Origin: Bradyrhizobium sp. Ai1a-2 | GTDB taxonomy: Bacteria; Pseudomonadota; Alphaproteobacteria; Rhizobiales; Xanthobacteraceae | Direction: 5' to 3' | DNA length: 64,000 nt | NCBI RefSeq assembly: GCF_000426245.1 | Contig: NZ_AUEZ01000019.1 | Location: forward strand, 1-64,000 | Shown: positions 7,398 through 18,128 of the stretch, one piece after another | Numbering within the stretch: position 1 is the first letter of the stretch | How the letters are laid out: every line of letters starts with the position of its first letter | The notes under the pieces: generated by a model | The model's database searches: none | What the model was told of the DNA's origin: nothing | What the model saw: the letters and a program-made list of their open reading frames with translations, nothing else | Translations under genes and position numbers: made by a program

Positions 7398-7526
7398 TTA
7401 GCTCGCGGACGTTTACTTTCGATTGACTGTTGTGCGCTCTTTTTGCGACACGGGAATTCGAAACCAGCGTGCGAGTCATCGTTAAACCGGCGTCGGCTTT
7501 AGGCGCCATCCAGGAGAGCCCAAGAC

Positions 7527-7808
7527 ATGAAGAAGACATTAGCTGCCTTCGTCGCCGTCGCCACGATTGCCGGTTCGCTGGCTGTCGCGCCGGCCGCTAA
7601 CGCCAGAGACGGCGCGGTCGCAGCCGGCGTTGCCGGCGGCCTGATCGGCGGTGCGCTGCTCGGCGGCGCCATTGCTGCGAGCCGTCCGGCTCCGGTCTAT
7701 GTCGCACCGGCCCCCGTCTACGTTGAAGAAGCGCCGTGCCGCATGGTTCGCGAACGCTTCTGGGACGGCTACGGCTGGCGTTTCCGTCGCGTTGAGGTTT
7801 GCGACTAA
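7527..7808 (+). CDS. Secreted glycine-zipper protein, tandem paralog 2
   Basis: A 93-residue paralog of the 6993 product: signal peptide 1-26, glycine-zipper GVAGGLIGGALLGGAIAA, a Pro/Val-rich linker (APVYVAPAPVYVEEAP) and the tail CRMVRERFWDGYGWRFRRVEVCD. The signal, zipper and tail are conserved between the two while the linkers differ, so duplication followed by linker divergence is likely. AGGAGAG precedes the ATG. A strong intrinsic terminator follows 22 bases after the stop codon. Confidence 0.82.
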   Translation: MKKTLAAFVAVATIAGSLAVAPAANARDGAVAAGVAGGLIGGALLGGAIAASRPAPVYVAPAPVYVEEAPCRMVRERFWDGYGWRFRRVEVCD

Positions 7809-7830
7809 GCTTAAAAGCCCACCAAATTCA

Positions 7831-7860
7831 AAACCCGGCCCTTTGCGGCCGGGTTTTTGT
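7831..7860 (+). terminator. Intrinsic terminator
   Basis: AAACCCGGCC pairs with GGCCGGGTTT around a six-base loop, and a run of T follows. It ends the 7527 gene and lies just before the convergent transglycosylase gene. Confidence 0.88.
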
Positions 7861-7878
7861 TTGCCGACCGCAAAGCCC

Positions 7879-9129
7879 CTACCGCGCCGCCGTCATCGCG
7901 CGCAGCACTGCCTCGCTCGGCCAGCAATCGACCTTCAGGCCTGCCGATTTCTGATAGGCGCCGAGCGCGGCGCGGGTCTGCATCCCGGCCTTGCCGTCGA
8001 GCTTGTCCTTGTAGAGGCCGATCCGCGTGAGATGGCGCTGCATCGCCTCGACGTCGGCGGTACGCAATTGCGTCGTCGCCGACCAGGGCGTCGCGAACGG
8101 CTGCGGGCTCGTCATGCGGTCGGCGAGATGGCCGACGAACAGCACGTAGAGATCGGAGAAATTGTATTCCTTGATGACGAAGTAGTTCTTCGTGGTCAGG
8201 AACGCGGGGCCGTAGATGCCCTCGGGCTGCAACAGCGAGGCGGGCTGCGCCTGCTCCGTCGCACTGAGCTTCTGCCCGCGCACCGGCACAAAGCCCGCGT
8301 GCAGCCATTCGCCGATCGGCTTCGTCACCTCAGGCACGCCCATCGTGCAATCGGCATTGGCCGGCGCCTTCACCTCATAGGCCCAGCGCACGCCCTTCTG
8401 CCAACCCTTGTTGACGAGCTGCTGCGCCGCAGAAGCGAGCGCATCCGGCACCGAGTGCCAGATGTCGATGCGGCCGTCGCCGTCGAGATCGACGCCGTGC
8501 TTGTAGTATTCGGACGGCAGGAACTGCGTGAACCCGGTGGCGCCGGCCCAGGACGAGCGCATCTCCTGGCGCGTCACTGCGCCCTCGCCGAGGATCTTGA
8601 GCGCGAGGATGAACTCGGTGCGGTACTGGTCCTTGCGGCGGCCGACATAGGCCTGGGTCGCGACCACCCGCAGCGTGTCGTAAGGAAGCTTGTAGCGGCC
8701 GTAGTCGGTCTCGCGGCCCCAGATCGCGAGCACCACGGGTGCTGGCACGCCGAAGCGATTTTCAATCTCGTTGAGGTCAGCGCGATATTTCTGCATCAGC
8801 CGCTGCCCCTCGCCGGCAAGCCGCCCGATCGATGCTTCCTTGACGTAATCCGCGGGCACCTGGACGAACTCAGCCTGCGACGGCGCGCCGGTCGCGGGCC
8901 TGCCCGGCAGGAGCAGGTCGGGCAGCTTGTAATCAGGCTCGAGCCCGCGCGTCTCACGGTCAAATGTCGCGCGCGACACGCCAGCCGCCTGCGCCTCCGG
9001 CCACAGCGAAGCGATGAATTGGCTGAAGGCGGCATCGGCGGCTTGCGCGGGCGAGGCCGTTGGTAGCACCAAGAAGAGAAGACCGAAGGCGAGCGTGCGG
9101 AGGAAGGGCAAGTCGAACGGCTTGTTCAC
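7879..9129 (-). CDS. MltB-type lytic murein transglycosylase
   Basis: A 416-residue exported enzyme: signal peptide about 1-31, an SLT_2/MltB catalytic domain (about 33-330), and a C-terminal peptidoglycan-binding domain (about 345-410, with RHLTRIGLYKDKLDGKAG). The catalytic acid is Glu140 in AIWGRETDYGRY, and GATGFTQFLPSEY is the MltB substrate-groove motif. It cleaves the MurNAc-GlcNAc bond giving anhydro-muropeptides. No lipobox Cys is present, so it should be periplasmic rather than a lipoprotein. It is convergent with the glycine-zipper gene. Confidence 0.93.
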   Translation of the reverse strand: MNKPFDLPFLRTLAFGLLFLVLPTASPAQAADAAFSQFIASLWPEAQAAGVSRATFDRETRGLEPDYKLPDLLLPGRPATGAPSQAEFVQVPADYVKEASIGRLAGEGQRLMQKYRADLNEIENRFGVPAPVVLAIWGRETDYGRYKLPYDTLRVVATQAYVGRRKDQYRTEFILALKILGEGAVTRQEMRSSWAGATGFTQFLPSEYYKHGVDLDGDGRIDIWHSVPDALASAAQQLVNKGWQKGVRWAYEVKAPANADCTMGVPEVTKPIGEWLHAGFVPVRGQKLSATEQAQPASLLQPEGIYGPAFLTTKNYFVIKEYNFSDLYVLFVGHLADRMTSPQPFATPWSATTQLRTADVEAMQRHLTRIGLYKDKLDGKAGMQTRAALGAYQKSAGLKVDCWPSEAVLRAMTAAR

Positions 9130-9225
9130 TCAGCGGTCCAATCGGAATGCTGTCCTGCTTTCGAGTCGGACATCAGTCGCGCCCCCCGTTTGTGAACCTA
9201 GCACGGCCTCGCAAGCGCCGCATCC

Positions 9226-9810
9226 TCAATGTCGGGTCGACTGCTTGGCTCCTTCGATCGACGCATTCGACAGCTTGTCGACGAGGGCTATGCCGATCGC
9301 GGACAGGATGAAGACGGTGTGGATGATCGTCTGCCACATCACGCCGGTCTCAGTATAGTTGGTCTTGCCGGACGTCAGTCCGCCGGCCTCGATGAATGTC
9401 CGCAGCAGGTGGATCGAGGAGATGCCGATGATCGCCATCGCCAGCTTGATCTTGAGCACGCTGGCGTTGACGTGGCTCAGCCATTCCGGTTCGTCGGGAT
9501 GGCCCTGCAGGTTGAGTCGCGAGACGAAGGTCTCGTAGCCGCCGACGATCACCATCACCAGAAGGTTCGAGATCATGACCACGTCGATCAGGCCGAGCAC
9601 CGCCAGCATGATCTGCTGCTCGCTGAAATCGAAGGCATGAGCGAAGAGGTGCCACAGTTCCTTGATGAACAGCACCACATAGACGCCCTGGGCGATGATC
9701 AGCCCGACATAGAGCGGCAATTGCAGCCAGCGCGATCCGAAGATCAGCATGGGAACCGGGCGCAGCGAAGCGATCTTCGGCGGCACACGTGCGTCGGAGG
9801 TGGCAGACAT
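9226..9810 (-). CDS. YqhA/UPF0114 family membrane protein
   Basis: A 194-residue inner-membrane protein of the TIGR00645/YqhA family, with about four hydrophobic helices ([81 protein letters not shown]). The segment [10 protein letters not shown] after helix two is characteristic. The ATG at 9810 is chosen because upstream in-frame residues are low-complexity and run into repeat DNA. Its function in the family is not established. It lies 96 bases upstream of the transglycosylase gene. Confidence 0.88.
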   Translation of the reverse strand: MSATSDARVPPKIASLRPVPMLIFGSRWLQLPLYVGLIIAQGVYVVLFIKELWHLFAHAFDFSEQQIMLAVLGLIDVVMISNLLVMVIVGGYETFVSRLNLQGHPDEPEWLSHVNASVLKIKLAMAIIGISSIHLLRTFIEAGGLTSGKTNYTETGVMWQTIIHTVFILSAIGIALVDKLSNASIEGAKQSTRH

Positions 9811-9904
9811 TATGAATTGCTCGTTACAGGATGTGAGATTGCGGAGCGCCATATCTACGCAATCTCGCCGTGGTGAAAAGCGACAACTGGCCGCAGCAAT
9901 CGTC

Positions 9905-10008
9905 GATAGAGCGTGATGATTTTTCTTCGAATCATCATCGCGCTCTATCTTCTTGTCTGAGCAAGATCTTTTCGGAAAACCGGTATCCACTTTTCCGAAT
10001 CATGCTCC
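9905..10008. repeat. Composite repeat, family D relative (copy 3)
   Basis: Starts ATAGAGCGTGATGATTTTTC, has a stem formed by GATGATT and AATCATC, and ends with a CGGAAAA...TTTTCCG stem and CATGCTC. The layout matches copies 1 and 2 of family D but the sequence is diverged. It fills the gap between the yqhA-like gene and ettA. Confidence 0.65.
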
Positions 10009-10017
10009 GGAACACCA

Positions 10018-11667
<1,650 letters not shown>

Positions 11668-11917
11668 TGAGTCCCCTGGAATCGACAGGATTTGCGGAAA
11701 TTTTTGCTGCCGCCGATGTAGCTGCCGGGCCTTCAAAGCGCAACCGCACACCCATGCGTTTTCCATCCGTTCACCCCGATGAATACGGGATCGAAACCAT
11801 GTGTGCGGAAGATGACGACAATTGAAACCTTCTTTTAATAAATCGGGCGAAATCTCGTTTTCAGCGTCGAAAACGGCATTTTGCGCGACAGCGCATCACC
11901 AACAGGAGGGCTTTGTC

Positions 11918-12106
11918 ATGGCAACGAGCACTTCCCTGCCCGCCCCCGCGGCCAACAGCGCCGGCCTTGCCAGGATTGTCGCCGAATTCCGCGCCTTTTG
12001 GCGCCAGTTCTTCATCAGGGCATTCAATCCCTACCGGCCGGAACTGCACTATATGCGCGGACCTGGACCGGCCTGGCGCGCCAAGCACAGGGGCCGGTTG
12101 AGTTGA
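11918..12106 (+). CDS. Small conserved-looking hypothetical protein
   Basis: A 62-residue protein. The N-terminal part is Ala/Ser/Pro-rich, the middle is an amphipathic helix (ARIVAEFRAFWRQFFIRAFNP), and the end is basic. A strong AGGAGG lies eight bases before the ATG, which supports translation. It is divergent from ettA with a 250-base intergenic region that should hold both promoters. I do not recognise the family. Confidence 0.65.
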   Translation: MATSTSLPAPAANSAGLARIVAEFRAFWRQFFIRAFNPYRPELHYMRGPGPAWRAKHRGRLS

Positions 12107-12232
12107 GCCCGTCGGATATTTGAAGCCGCCATTCCGCGAACCCCGCTTGCGCGACGCGACGATTGCGCGCAACCATGGCGATCTCCCCTGACGGCATCTT
12201 CGCCGTCCTATTCGCCATCTACGGATTCTCCG

Positions 12233-13195
12233 ATGACGCGGCTGCGCTGTGCAATCCTCGACGACTATTTCAACCTGTCACTTTCGATCGCAGACTGGTC
12301 CAAGATCAAGGACCGGGTCGACATCACCGTGTTTAGGGAACCGTTTGCGAGCCAGGCGGCAGCCGCGAGCGCACTTGCCGATTTCGAGATCATCTGCGCG
12401 ATGCGCGAACGCACCGCGTTCCCGCGCACGCTGTTCGCGGCGCTGCCGAAGCTGAAGCTCCTGCTAACGTCAGGCATGCGCAATGCCGCGATCGACGTGG
12501 ACGCCGCCAAGGAGCACAAGGTGGTGCTATGCGGCACGCAGTATAGCCGCGACCCGACCGCGGCACTGACGCTCGGCCTGATCCTGGAACTCACCCGCGG
12601 CGTCGGCCGCGAAAACGCGCGGATGCATGCCGGCGAGCCCTGGCAGATCTTTGCCGGCGTCGAGATCGAGGGCCGCACGCTCGGCGTGGTCGGGTTAGGC
12701 AAGCTCGGCAGCCGGGTGGCGAAGCTCGCGCAGGCGTTCGGCATGAACGTCATCGCCTGGAGCCCCAACCTGACGGCCGAGAAGTGCAGGGAGATCGGCG
12801 TCGGCTATGCCAGCAAGGAAGAATTGTTTGCGACCGCCGACATCGTCACCATCCATGTGGTGCTGAGCGAACGCTCGCGCGGACTTGTGGGCGCGGCCGA
12901 TCTCGCTCGGATGAAGCCGACGGCCTATCTCGTCAATACCGCGCGCGGGCCGATCGTCGACGAAAACGCGCTGCTGGAAGTCCTGACCGAGAAGAAGATC
13001 GCGGGCGCCGGCATCGACGTGTTCTCGGTGGAGCCGCTGCCGGTCGACCATCCCTTCCGCAGGCTCGACAACCTCGTGCTCACCCCGCATCTCGGCTACG
13101 CCACCCAGGAGAGCCTCGGCATCCACTACGGCCAGATGGTCGAGTGCATCGATGCCTGGACCAAGGGCGCCGAACCGCCGCGGCGATTGGCGTAA
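12233..13195 (+). CDS. D-2-hydroxyacid dehydrogenase family protein
   Basis: A 320-residue NAD(P)-dependent dehydrogenase. The Rossmann motif is GLGKLG at 154-159. The catalytic triad positions are Arg238 (NTARGP), Glu267 (VEPLP) and His286 (TPHLGY), as in the 2-hydroxyacid dehydrogenase family. The substrate is not specified by the sequence; candidates include glyoxylate/hydroxypyruvate-type acids. It is convergent with the next gene, with only three bases between stop codons. Confidence 0.92.
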   Translation: MTRLRCAILDDYFNLSLSIADWSKIKDRVDITVFREPFASQAAAASALADFEIICAMRERTAFPRTLFAALPKLKLLLTSGMRNAAIDVDAAKEHKVVLCGTQYSRDPTAALTLGLILELTRGVGRENARMHAGEPWQIFAGVEIEGRTLGVVGLGKLGSRVAKLAQAFGMNVIAWSPNLTAEKCREIGVGYASKEELFATADIVTIHVVLSERSRGLVGAADLARMKPTAYLVNTARGPIVDENALLEVLTEKKIAGAGIDVFSVEPLPVDHPFRRLDNLVLTPHLGYATQESLGIHYGQMVECIDAWTKGAEPPRRLA

Positions 13196-13198
13196 CGT

Positions 13199-14167
13199 TC
13201 AAGCGGCCGCGCTGTGGCCGCCGGAGTGCCCGACGATTTCGGCACAGCCGGCGCGCCAGGATGGATGCGCCGGCTGCCAGCCGAGCTCGCGCCTGGCTTT
13301 GACGTTCGAGCCCGCCCGCACCTCGGTCATCATCGCCACCATGTGTTCGCCGGCGAGCAATCGACCGAGCCAGGTCGGCACATGGAATGGCGGCTTGGCG
13401 CCGACGATCGCCGCAAGCGCCGGCAGCCATTCGCTGACTTCCGCGGGTTCGTCGTCGACGATGTTGTAGATGTTGCCGGCTCTACCGCGCTCGATCGCGG
13501 CAACGGTGGCGGATGCCGCGTCGGCGACATGGATGAACGACCACCAGCCGCCGCCATCGCCGATCATCGGCACGCGACGGCGCCGCAATTGATCGATCAT
13601 CGCCCGCGACAATATTCCGCTATCGGGGCCGTAGAATGATCCGTATCGGAGCACGATTCCTTCCGGCTGTTCCGAGCCGGTGACGGCCCGCTCCAGATGC
13701 TGGATCGCTTCCAGCGTGCGGCGCAATTCCTGTGGCGGATCGGGATCGAGCGGATCGGCCTCGGTTTTGACCGGTGCGCCGCTTCGGCCATAGGTCCAGC
13801 CGCAGAAGCTCTGGGCGACGAAACGCCTGACACCGGCTTCGCGCGCGGCGGCCAGCAGGCAATCGGTGCCGACGGTGCGCAGCCTGTTGGTGACGGCGAA
13901 GGCGCGATCGAAATGGCGGAGATCGGTGACGTTAGCGAGGTCCGTCATCTGATGGACGATCACCTCGGGCTGCTTCGCAATGACCGCCGCGCGGACGGCT
14001 TGTGCATCGAGCCCATCGACGATGACGGGCTCGACGCCCATCTGCCCGATCAACTCGGCTTTCGCTGGTGTTCGCGTGGTACCGATCACCGAATGGCCGG
14101 CCCGGATCAGGGCGGGAACGAGTTGTCGGCCAATAGCGCCGGTAGCGCCTGCAACGAGGATGCGCAT
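13199..14167 (-). CDS. NAD(P)-dependent epimerase/dehydratase-like protein
   Basis: A 322-residue extended-SDR protein with the cofactor motif GATGAIG at 7-13. The region SFCGWTYGRSG occupies the place of the catalytic Tyr segment but lacks the usual Lys four residues after the Tyr, so catalysis may be atypical. The middle part (FIHVADAASATVAAIERG, YNIVDDEP) matches sugar-nucleotide epimerase-like proteins. The ATG at 14167 puts the Rossmann strand at the start; an upstream in-frame ATG adds 15 residues. The neighbouring dehydrogenase is convergent. Confidence 0.87.
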   Translation of the reverse strand: MRILVAGATGAIGRQLVPALIRAGHSVIGTTRTPAKAELIGQMGVEPVIVDGLDAQAVRAAVIAKQPEVIVHQMTDLANVTDLRHFDRAFAVTNRLRTVGTDCLLAAAREAGVRRFVAQSFCGWTYGRSGAPVKTEADPLDPDPPQELRRTLEAIQHLERAVTGSEQPEGIVLRYGSFYGPDSGILSRAMIDQLRRRRVPMIGDGGGWWSFIHVADAASATVAAIERGRAGNIYNIVDDEPAEVSEWLPALAAIVGAKPPFHVPTWLGRLLAGEHMVAMMTEVRAGSNVKARRELGWQPAHPSWRAGCAEIVGHSGGHSAAA

Positions 14168-14277
14168 GGCATTGTCCCACGTTGGTTGCAGCCCCCTTCG
14201 CACGTAATCCAACCGAACACGAATTCAAGCGCGGGAATTTGACAGACGTGCAAAGCTTTCCAATCCGGTTGCAGCAA

Positions 14278-14304
14278 ACAAAAAAGGCGCGCTGTTCGCG
14301 CGCC
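14278..14304 (-). terminator. Intrinsic terminator of the L,D-transpeptidase gene
   Basis: On the minus strand GGCGCGC, a five-base loop and GCGCGCC are followed by a run of six T. It begins 28 bases after the stop codon of the gene at 14332. Confidence 0.9.
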
Positions 14305-14320
14305 TTCCAATGTTGAACGC

Positions 14321-14335
14321 TCGAAAACGCTCTAG
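14321..14335. repeat. Family D repeat end fragment
   Basis: TCGAAAACGCTCTAG is the terminal part of the family D repeat, lacking the rest of the element. It overlaps and supplies the TAG stop codon (minus strand, 14332-14334) of the L,D-transpeptidase gene. Confidence 0.6.
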
Positions 14336-15558
14336 CGGATCGTGACCGGCGCCGGCAACGGCGGCACCGTGGTCGGCTGCGTCCCGGGCACCGGCGCGGC
14401 GGCCTGCGCCTGGGTCGGCGCCGGGGCGGCGGCAACCGGACCGCCGGGCGGCGGCGCAGCGGAGGCGGTGGCGGTTCCAGGCAGCGGACCACCAGGCAGC
14501 ACCACCACGCGGGTGCCGACCTTCACGCGATCGAAGAGGTCGGAGACGTCCTCGTTCAGCATGCCGATGCAGCCCGAGGACACGAACTTGCCGATCGTCG
14601 ACGGCTGGTTGGTGCCGTGGATGCGGTACACGGTCGAGCCGAGATACATCGCACGCGCGCCGAGCGGGTTGCCGGGACCGCCGGCCATGAAGCGCGGCAG
14701 ATAAGGCTGACGCTCGATCATCTCGGTCGGCGGATACCAGTCCGGCCACTCCGCCTTGCGGCTGATCTTCTGCACACCGGTCCAGGTGAAGCCGTCGCGG
14801 CCGACGCGAACGCCGTAGCGGACCGCGCGGCCGCCGCCGAGGATGTAGTAGAGGTAGGTGTTCGACGTGTCGACCACGATGGTGCCTGCCGGCTCCTTGG
14901 TCGCAAACGAGACTTCCTGGCGGCGCAGGTTCGGCGGCAATTGCGCGGGAGCGGCTTCCGGCTGCTCTTCCGGCGGCAGCGCCGCGACCATCATCGGCCG
15001 GCCATCGCTGCCGACCTGAGGCTGCTGCACAGCGCCGGTGACGGCGGGCGCACCGCCCGCCGCGCCCACCGACCCCGGCGGACGCAGGGCGCGGTCGTCG
15101 CCGCGATCAGGATAATTGTAGTAATTGTTCTGCGGCGGCCCCGGGGGACGATCGGCATAGATCACCGGCGGCGGGCCTGCCGGACGGCCGTAGCGCGGAT
15201 CATCCGGCGACATGACCGGGCCGGTCGGCACGTTACGATCCGAATAGGCCGGTGGCGGCGCGCCCATCGGGCGACCGTAACGGGGATCGTTGGGCGAGAG
15301 CACCGGTCCGGGCGGCGACAGCGCCGCCGTGTCCTGGCCATTCGGCGCCTCGTCGTCCTCTCCTTCAAAGACATCGAAATCCGACGGGCGGCGATCGTCG
15401 CGCCCATAGCCGGGAGCCGGCGGCGGATAGGAGCCCTGAGGAGCGGCATAGACCGGACCAGGCCCTGCGGGGTAGGCCTGCTGCGCCTGGGCAACCGAAG
15501 CTCCTGCCGCGCCGAACGCTGCAGCAGCACAAATCGTCAGAATGCGGTTGATCATCAT
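14332..15558 (-). CDS. L,D-transpeptidase (YkuD family)
   Basis: A 408-residue exported enzyme: signal peptide 1-25, a long Pro/Gly/Asp-rich region (about 27-205), a YkuD catalytic domain (about 210-360), and a Pro/Ala-rich tail. The catalytic motif is His314 in HGTN and Cys330 in SSGCIGMLN. It should form 3-3 cross-links in peptidoglycan or attach proteins to it. The linker contains a repeated unit built around the core DPRYGRP, present at least twice. The start is the first of two adjacent ATGs (15558). The stop codon TAG falls inside a family D repeat fragment (14321-14335). Confidence 0.94.
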   Translation of the reverse strand: MMINRILTICAAAAFGAAGASVAQAQQAYPAGPGPVYAAPQGSYPPPAPGYGRDDRRPSDFDVFEGEDDEAPNGQDTAALSPPGPVLSPNDPRYGRPMGAPPPAYSDRNVPTGPVMSPDDPRYGRPAGPPPVIYADRPPGPPQNNYYNYPDRGDDRALRPPGSVGAAGGAPAVTGAVQQPQVGSDGRPMMVAALPPEEQPEAAPAQLPPNLRRQEVSFATKEPAGTIVVDTSNTYLYYILGGGRAVRYGVRVGRDGFTWTGVQKISRKAEWPDWYPPTEMIERQPYLPRFMAGGPGNPLGARAMYLGSTVYRIHGTNQPSTIGKFVSSGCIGMLNEDVSDLFDRVKVGTRVVVLPGGPLPGTATASAAPPPGGPVAAAPAPTQAQAAAPVPGTQPTTVPPLPAPVTIR

Positions 15559-15869
15559 CGCTCTTGTATAGTCCCCAAGCCACACCGGACCGTTAACGGC
15601 AGTTGCAGGAAGATAGCGGCGCATTCAAGACAATTCCGCGAAATCAGGCCCGAATCGGTCATTTTGTGATCGGGCAGCGACCGCTGCGGCAAAGATGCCT
15701 CACCGTCCGGGAAAAGTTGTTCCGGATGACTACGGGCGTCATTCCTTCGAACATTGGTTGCGATATCCTCGAATCGGCCTGATTCGCTACCCGCGAGCCG
15801 GCTCTTCCCTGTGGTCACCGCGTTTCCTCTGGCTCAAAAGAACACTTCGGCAAAGACGGAACCGCGCCC
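15559..15869. other. Divergent intergenic region
   Basis: These 311 bases separate the leftward L,D-transpeptidase gene from the rightward gene at 15870 and should hold both promoters. I see no clear operator, hairpin or small gene with a ribosome binding site. Confidence 0.5.
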
Positions 15870-16667
15870 ATGCTCCCCGGCCTTCGTTTCCTGTTCGCGG
15901 CGATTGTGCTGTCGACGTCGGTCCTGATCTTCGGACTTGGCGCCGCCGCGCTGCTCCGGGCCGCCCATGAGGAGGTCGCGAATATCCCGGCGCGACGCAG
16001 CCCGCCGGAGCCTGTCTTCGCGCAAGAGAAGCTGCCGACGGAGCCGCCGCCCACGCTCGCCATGCTGCGCGTCGAGCCGCCCGCGGCGGAAACGAAAGAA
16101 ACAGAAAGGGCCCCGGAGAGCGCTGAACCGTCCCCCGCTCCCGCCGCGCCAACCGCCGATGCGCCCGCGTCAGCCGAGCCCGAGCAGATGGCCGCCGTGA
16201 AGCCCGAGGAGCCTGCCTCGACCGAGGCGCCGCCAGCCGAGTCGCTCGTGGCAAATGCGCCGGAACCCCAGGCTCCGCCGCAGACGGCGGCCGAGACCAA
16301 CTCCCCTGCTCCCGCCGCGGAAATCCCTGCTCCGGCCGAGGAAGCCAAGCCCGCGGCGATCGCAGAGGCTCCGTCGGCGAGCGACGTCACGCCCTCCGCA
16401 CAAGAGGCGCCGGCCGCAGCGGAGGAGAGTCCGGCGGCGACCAAGATCGCGACGCTGGGCGGCCCCGCGGTCACCGTCGAGGAACAAACGTCAGCAAAGA
16501 AGGCTGACGCGAAGCCGGATCAAAGCGCGGCCAGGAAACGCGCACGGGCGGAACGTGCCAGGGAACGCCGGCGGATGGCTCAGCGCCAACAGCCGGCACG
16601 GCAGGCGCCGCCGCAGCAGTTGCTCGATCCGTTCGGTCAGCCGATGCTCGTGCGGCCGACGCGTTGA
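15870..16667 (+). CDS. Membrane-anchored Pro/Ala/Glu-rich protein
   Basis: A 265-residue protein with one N-terminal hydrophobic helix (residues 6-30) acting as a signal anchor, a long low-complexity stretch rich in Pro, Ala and Glu (about 35-200), and a strongly basic segment KRARAERARERRRMAQRQQ (about 221-240) before the end. It would be a single-pass protein with an extended periplasmic region, possibly spanning the cell wall with the basic patch binding polyanions. No family is recognised. It is convergent with sseA, ten bases apart. Confidence 0.75.
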   Translation: MLPGLRFLFAAIVLSTSVLIFGLGAAALLRAAHEEVANIPARRSPPEPVFAQEKLPTEPPPTLAMLRVEPPAAETKETERAPESAEPSPAPAAPTADAPASAEPEQMAAVKPEEPASTEAPPAESLVANAPEPQAPPQTAAETNSPAPAAEIPAPAEEAKPAAIAEAPSASDVTPSAQEAPAAAEESPAATKIATLGGPAVTVEEQTSAKKADAKPDQSAARKRARAERARERRRMAQRQQPARQAPPQQLLDPFGQPMLVRPTR

Positions 16668-16677
16668 CCGTCCGAAA

Positions 16678-17535
16678 TCACGCGGGTCCCGTCGCGATCG
16701 GCGGCCCGTCCGGCAATCCCCATTCGGCCCACGAACCGTCATAGAGCGCACTGCCGCGCACGCCGAGGCGATAGAGCGCGAGCGTCAGCACCAGCGCCGA
16801 GACACCGGAGCCGCAACTGGTGACGATCGGCTTCGCCGTATCGACGCCGGCCGACGTGAAAGCCTTGCGGAGTTCGTCGAGCGGCTTCATCGCCCCGGTC
16901 TTGGCATCGAACAGATCGGCATAGGGAACGTTGCGGCTGCCGGGGATGTGCCCGGAGCGCCGGCCCGGCCATGGCTCGACCACCGCGCCCTCGAACCGCG
17001 GGCGCGGCCGCGCATCGATCACCTGCTCCTTCTTCGTTTCGATATTGCCGAGCAATTGCTGCTTGCTGCGGACGAAGCTCGGATCGAGCCTGGCTTGGAA
17101 TTTTCCAGGCTTCGGCGTCACGGGACCAGATTCCGTCGGACGTCCCTCGGACTTCCACTTCTGCAGGCCACCGTCGAGCACCTTCACGTTCGAAAGTCCG
17201 AACGACAGGAACATCCACCACGCCCGCGGCGCCGCGACCCAGCCGCCGGCATCATAAGCGACCACCGTGTCATCGGAGGAGATGCCGAGCGCAGCGACGT
17301 CCTGCGCGAACTGCTCGGCATTCGGATACATGTGCGGACGCGGGTCGTTCTTGTCGGCGATCGCATTGACGTCGAAGAATACCGCACCGGGAATGTGGGC
17401 GGTGATGAAATCGTCTGCCGGCAACGGCAGCACGCCCGGCATCTTGTAGGAGGCGTCGATCACCTTGACCTTGGGATCGCCGAGATGAGCGGCAAGCCAG
17501 TCGGTGGAGACGAGTGGGTCATCGGTTGAAGTCAT
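16678..17535 (-). CDS. sseA: 3-mercaptopyruvate sulfurtransferase
   Basis: A 285-residue protein with two rhodanese domains, as in mercaptopyruvate sulfurtransferase and thiosulfate sulfurtransferase. The catalytic loop is CGSGVSA with Cys241; CGSG(V/T) is characteristic of the mercaptopyruvate enzyme, while thiosulfate sulfurtransferases have a CRKG-type loop. It moves sulfur from 3-mercaptopyruvate to thiol or cyanide acceptors. The upstream ATG at 17535 is supported by GGAGG-like sequence a few bases before it. A single-domain rhodanese gene lies nearby at 18125, though not in the same operon. Confidence 0.93.
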   Translation of the reverse strand: MTSTDDPLVSTDWLAAHLGDPKVKVIDASYKMPGVLPLPADDFITAHIPGAVFFDVNAIADKNDPRPHMYPNAEQFAQDVAALGISSDDTVVAYDAGGWVAAPRAWWMFLSFGLSNVKVLDGGLQKWKSEGRPTESGPVTPKPGKFQARLDPSFVRSKQQLLGNIETKKEQVIDARPRPRFEGAVVEPWPGRRSGHIPGSRNVPYADLFDAKTGAMKPLDELRKAFTSAGVDTAKPIVTSCGSGVSALVLTLALYRLGVRGSALYDGSWAEWGLPDGPPIATGPA

Positions 17536-17614
17536 GCTGACGTTTCCTCCCTAGACTTGAGCCGCCTGCATCCCGCAGGCGGCCCTGTTTCTCAGGTCGA
17601 GAGAAATGTAACCG

Positions 17615-17830
17615 TCACCTGCACACACGCACGTGCTTCACGATCCGCCTGCCATGCGGGCCACGCGTAACCACGTTGCGCACCGTGCACACCTTGCGGT
17701 GATAGCGGGCCTGGATGACCTCTGAGTTAGCAGCGCCGACCTGATGCATCGGCATGGCCGTGGCAGGAACCGAGAAAGACGACAAGCCGACCACGACAGC
17801 GGCAGCGAACCCAAGAGTAACCTTCTTCAT
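17615..17830 (-). CDS. Small secreted basic protein
   Basis: A 71-residue protein with a signal peptide (about 1-25, ending in PATA) and a basic mature part. The mature region has a pair of Cys (KVCTVRN and VRVCR) and ends with KHVRVCR. The ATG at 17830 is preferred over the ATG two codons earlier because AAGGAA has proper spacing only to the second. No family is recognised; the size and Cys pair resemble other small secreted proteins of rhizobia. Confidence 0.75.
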   Translation of the reverse strand: MKKVTLGFAAAVVVGLSSFSVPATAMPMHQVGAANSEVIQARYHRKVCTVRNVVTRGPHGRRIVKHVRVCR

Positions 17831-18023
17831 TTGCATTTCCTTGATTCCAAGCCCCGCGAGCGCTTCTAAGTCGCACAGGTGAACGCTCTGTGAATGCGCG
17901 TTTGAAGGTCACCGCGAGGTGATGGTCCTCGTGCGAACTTGCGCGCGCACCCAATCATCGGGCCGCGTTTCGTGCAGACCGTTGGCGTGCCTTGGAATGA
18001 CCAGAAGAGAAACGCCGTCGCGT

Positions 18024-18128
18024 CTCTAAAGCTTCGGTTCTGATTGAATCAGAACCGAAGCTTTAGACTCTTGTTGTGACGCGTTTTCTTCACGCGAACC
18101 GTATCCACTTCGCTCGAAAACGCTCTAA
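18024..18128. repeat. Composite palindromic repeat, family D copy 2
   Basis: This is the inverted counterpart of 2804-2907: the palindrome AGCTTCGGTTCTGATT-GAATCAGAACCGAAGCT comes first, followed by CGCGTTTTCTTCACGCGAACC and ending CGCTCGAAAACGCTCTA. It overlaps the TAG stop codon (minus strand, 18125-18127) of the rhodanese gene. Confidence 0.85.
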
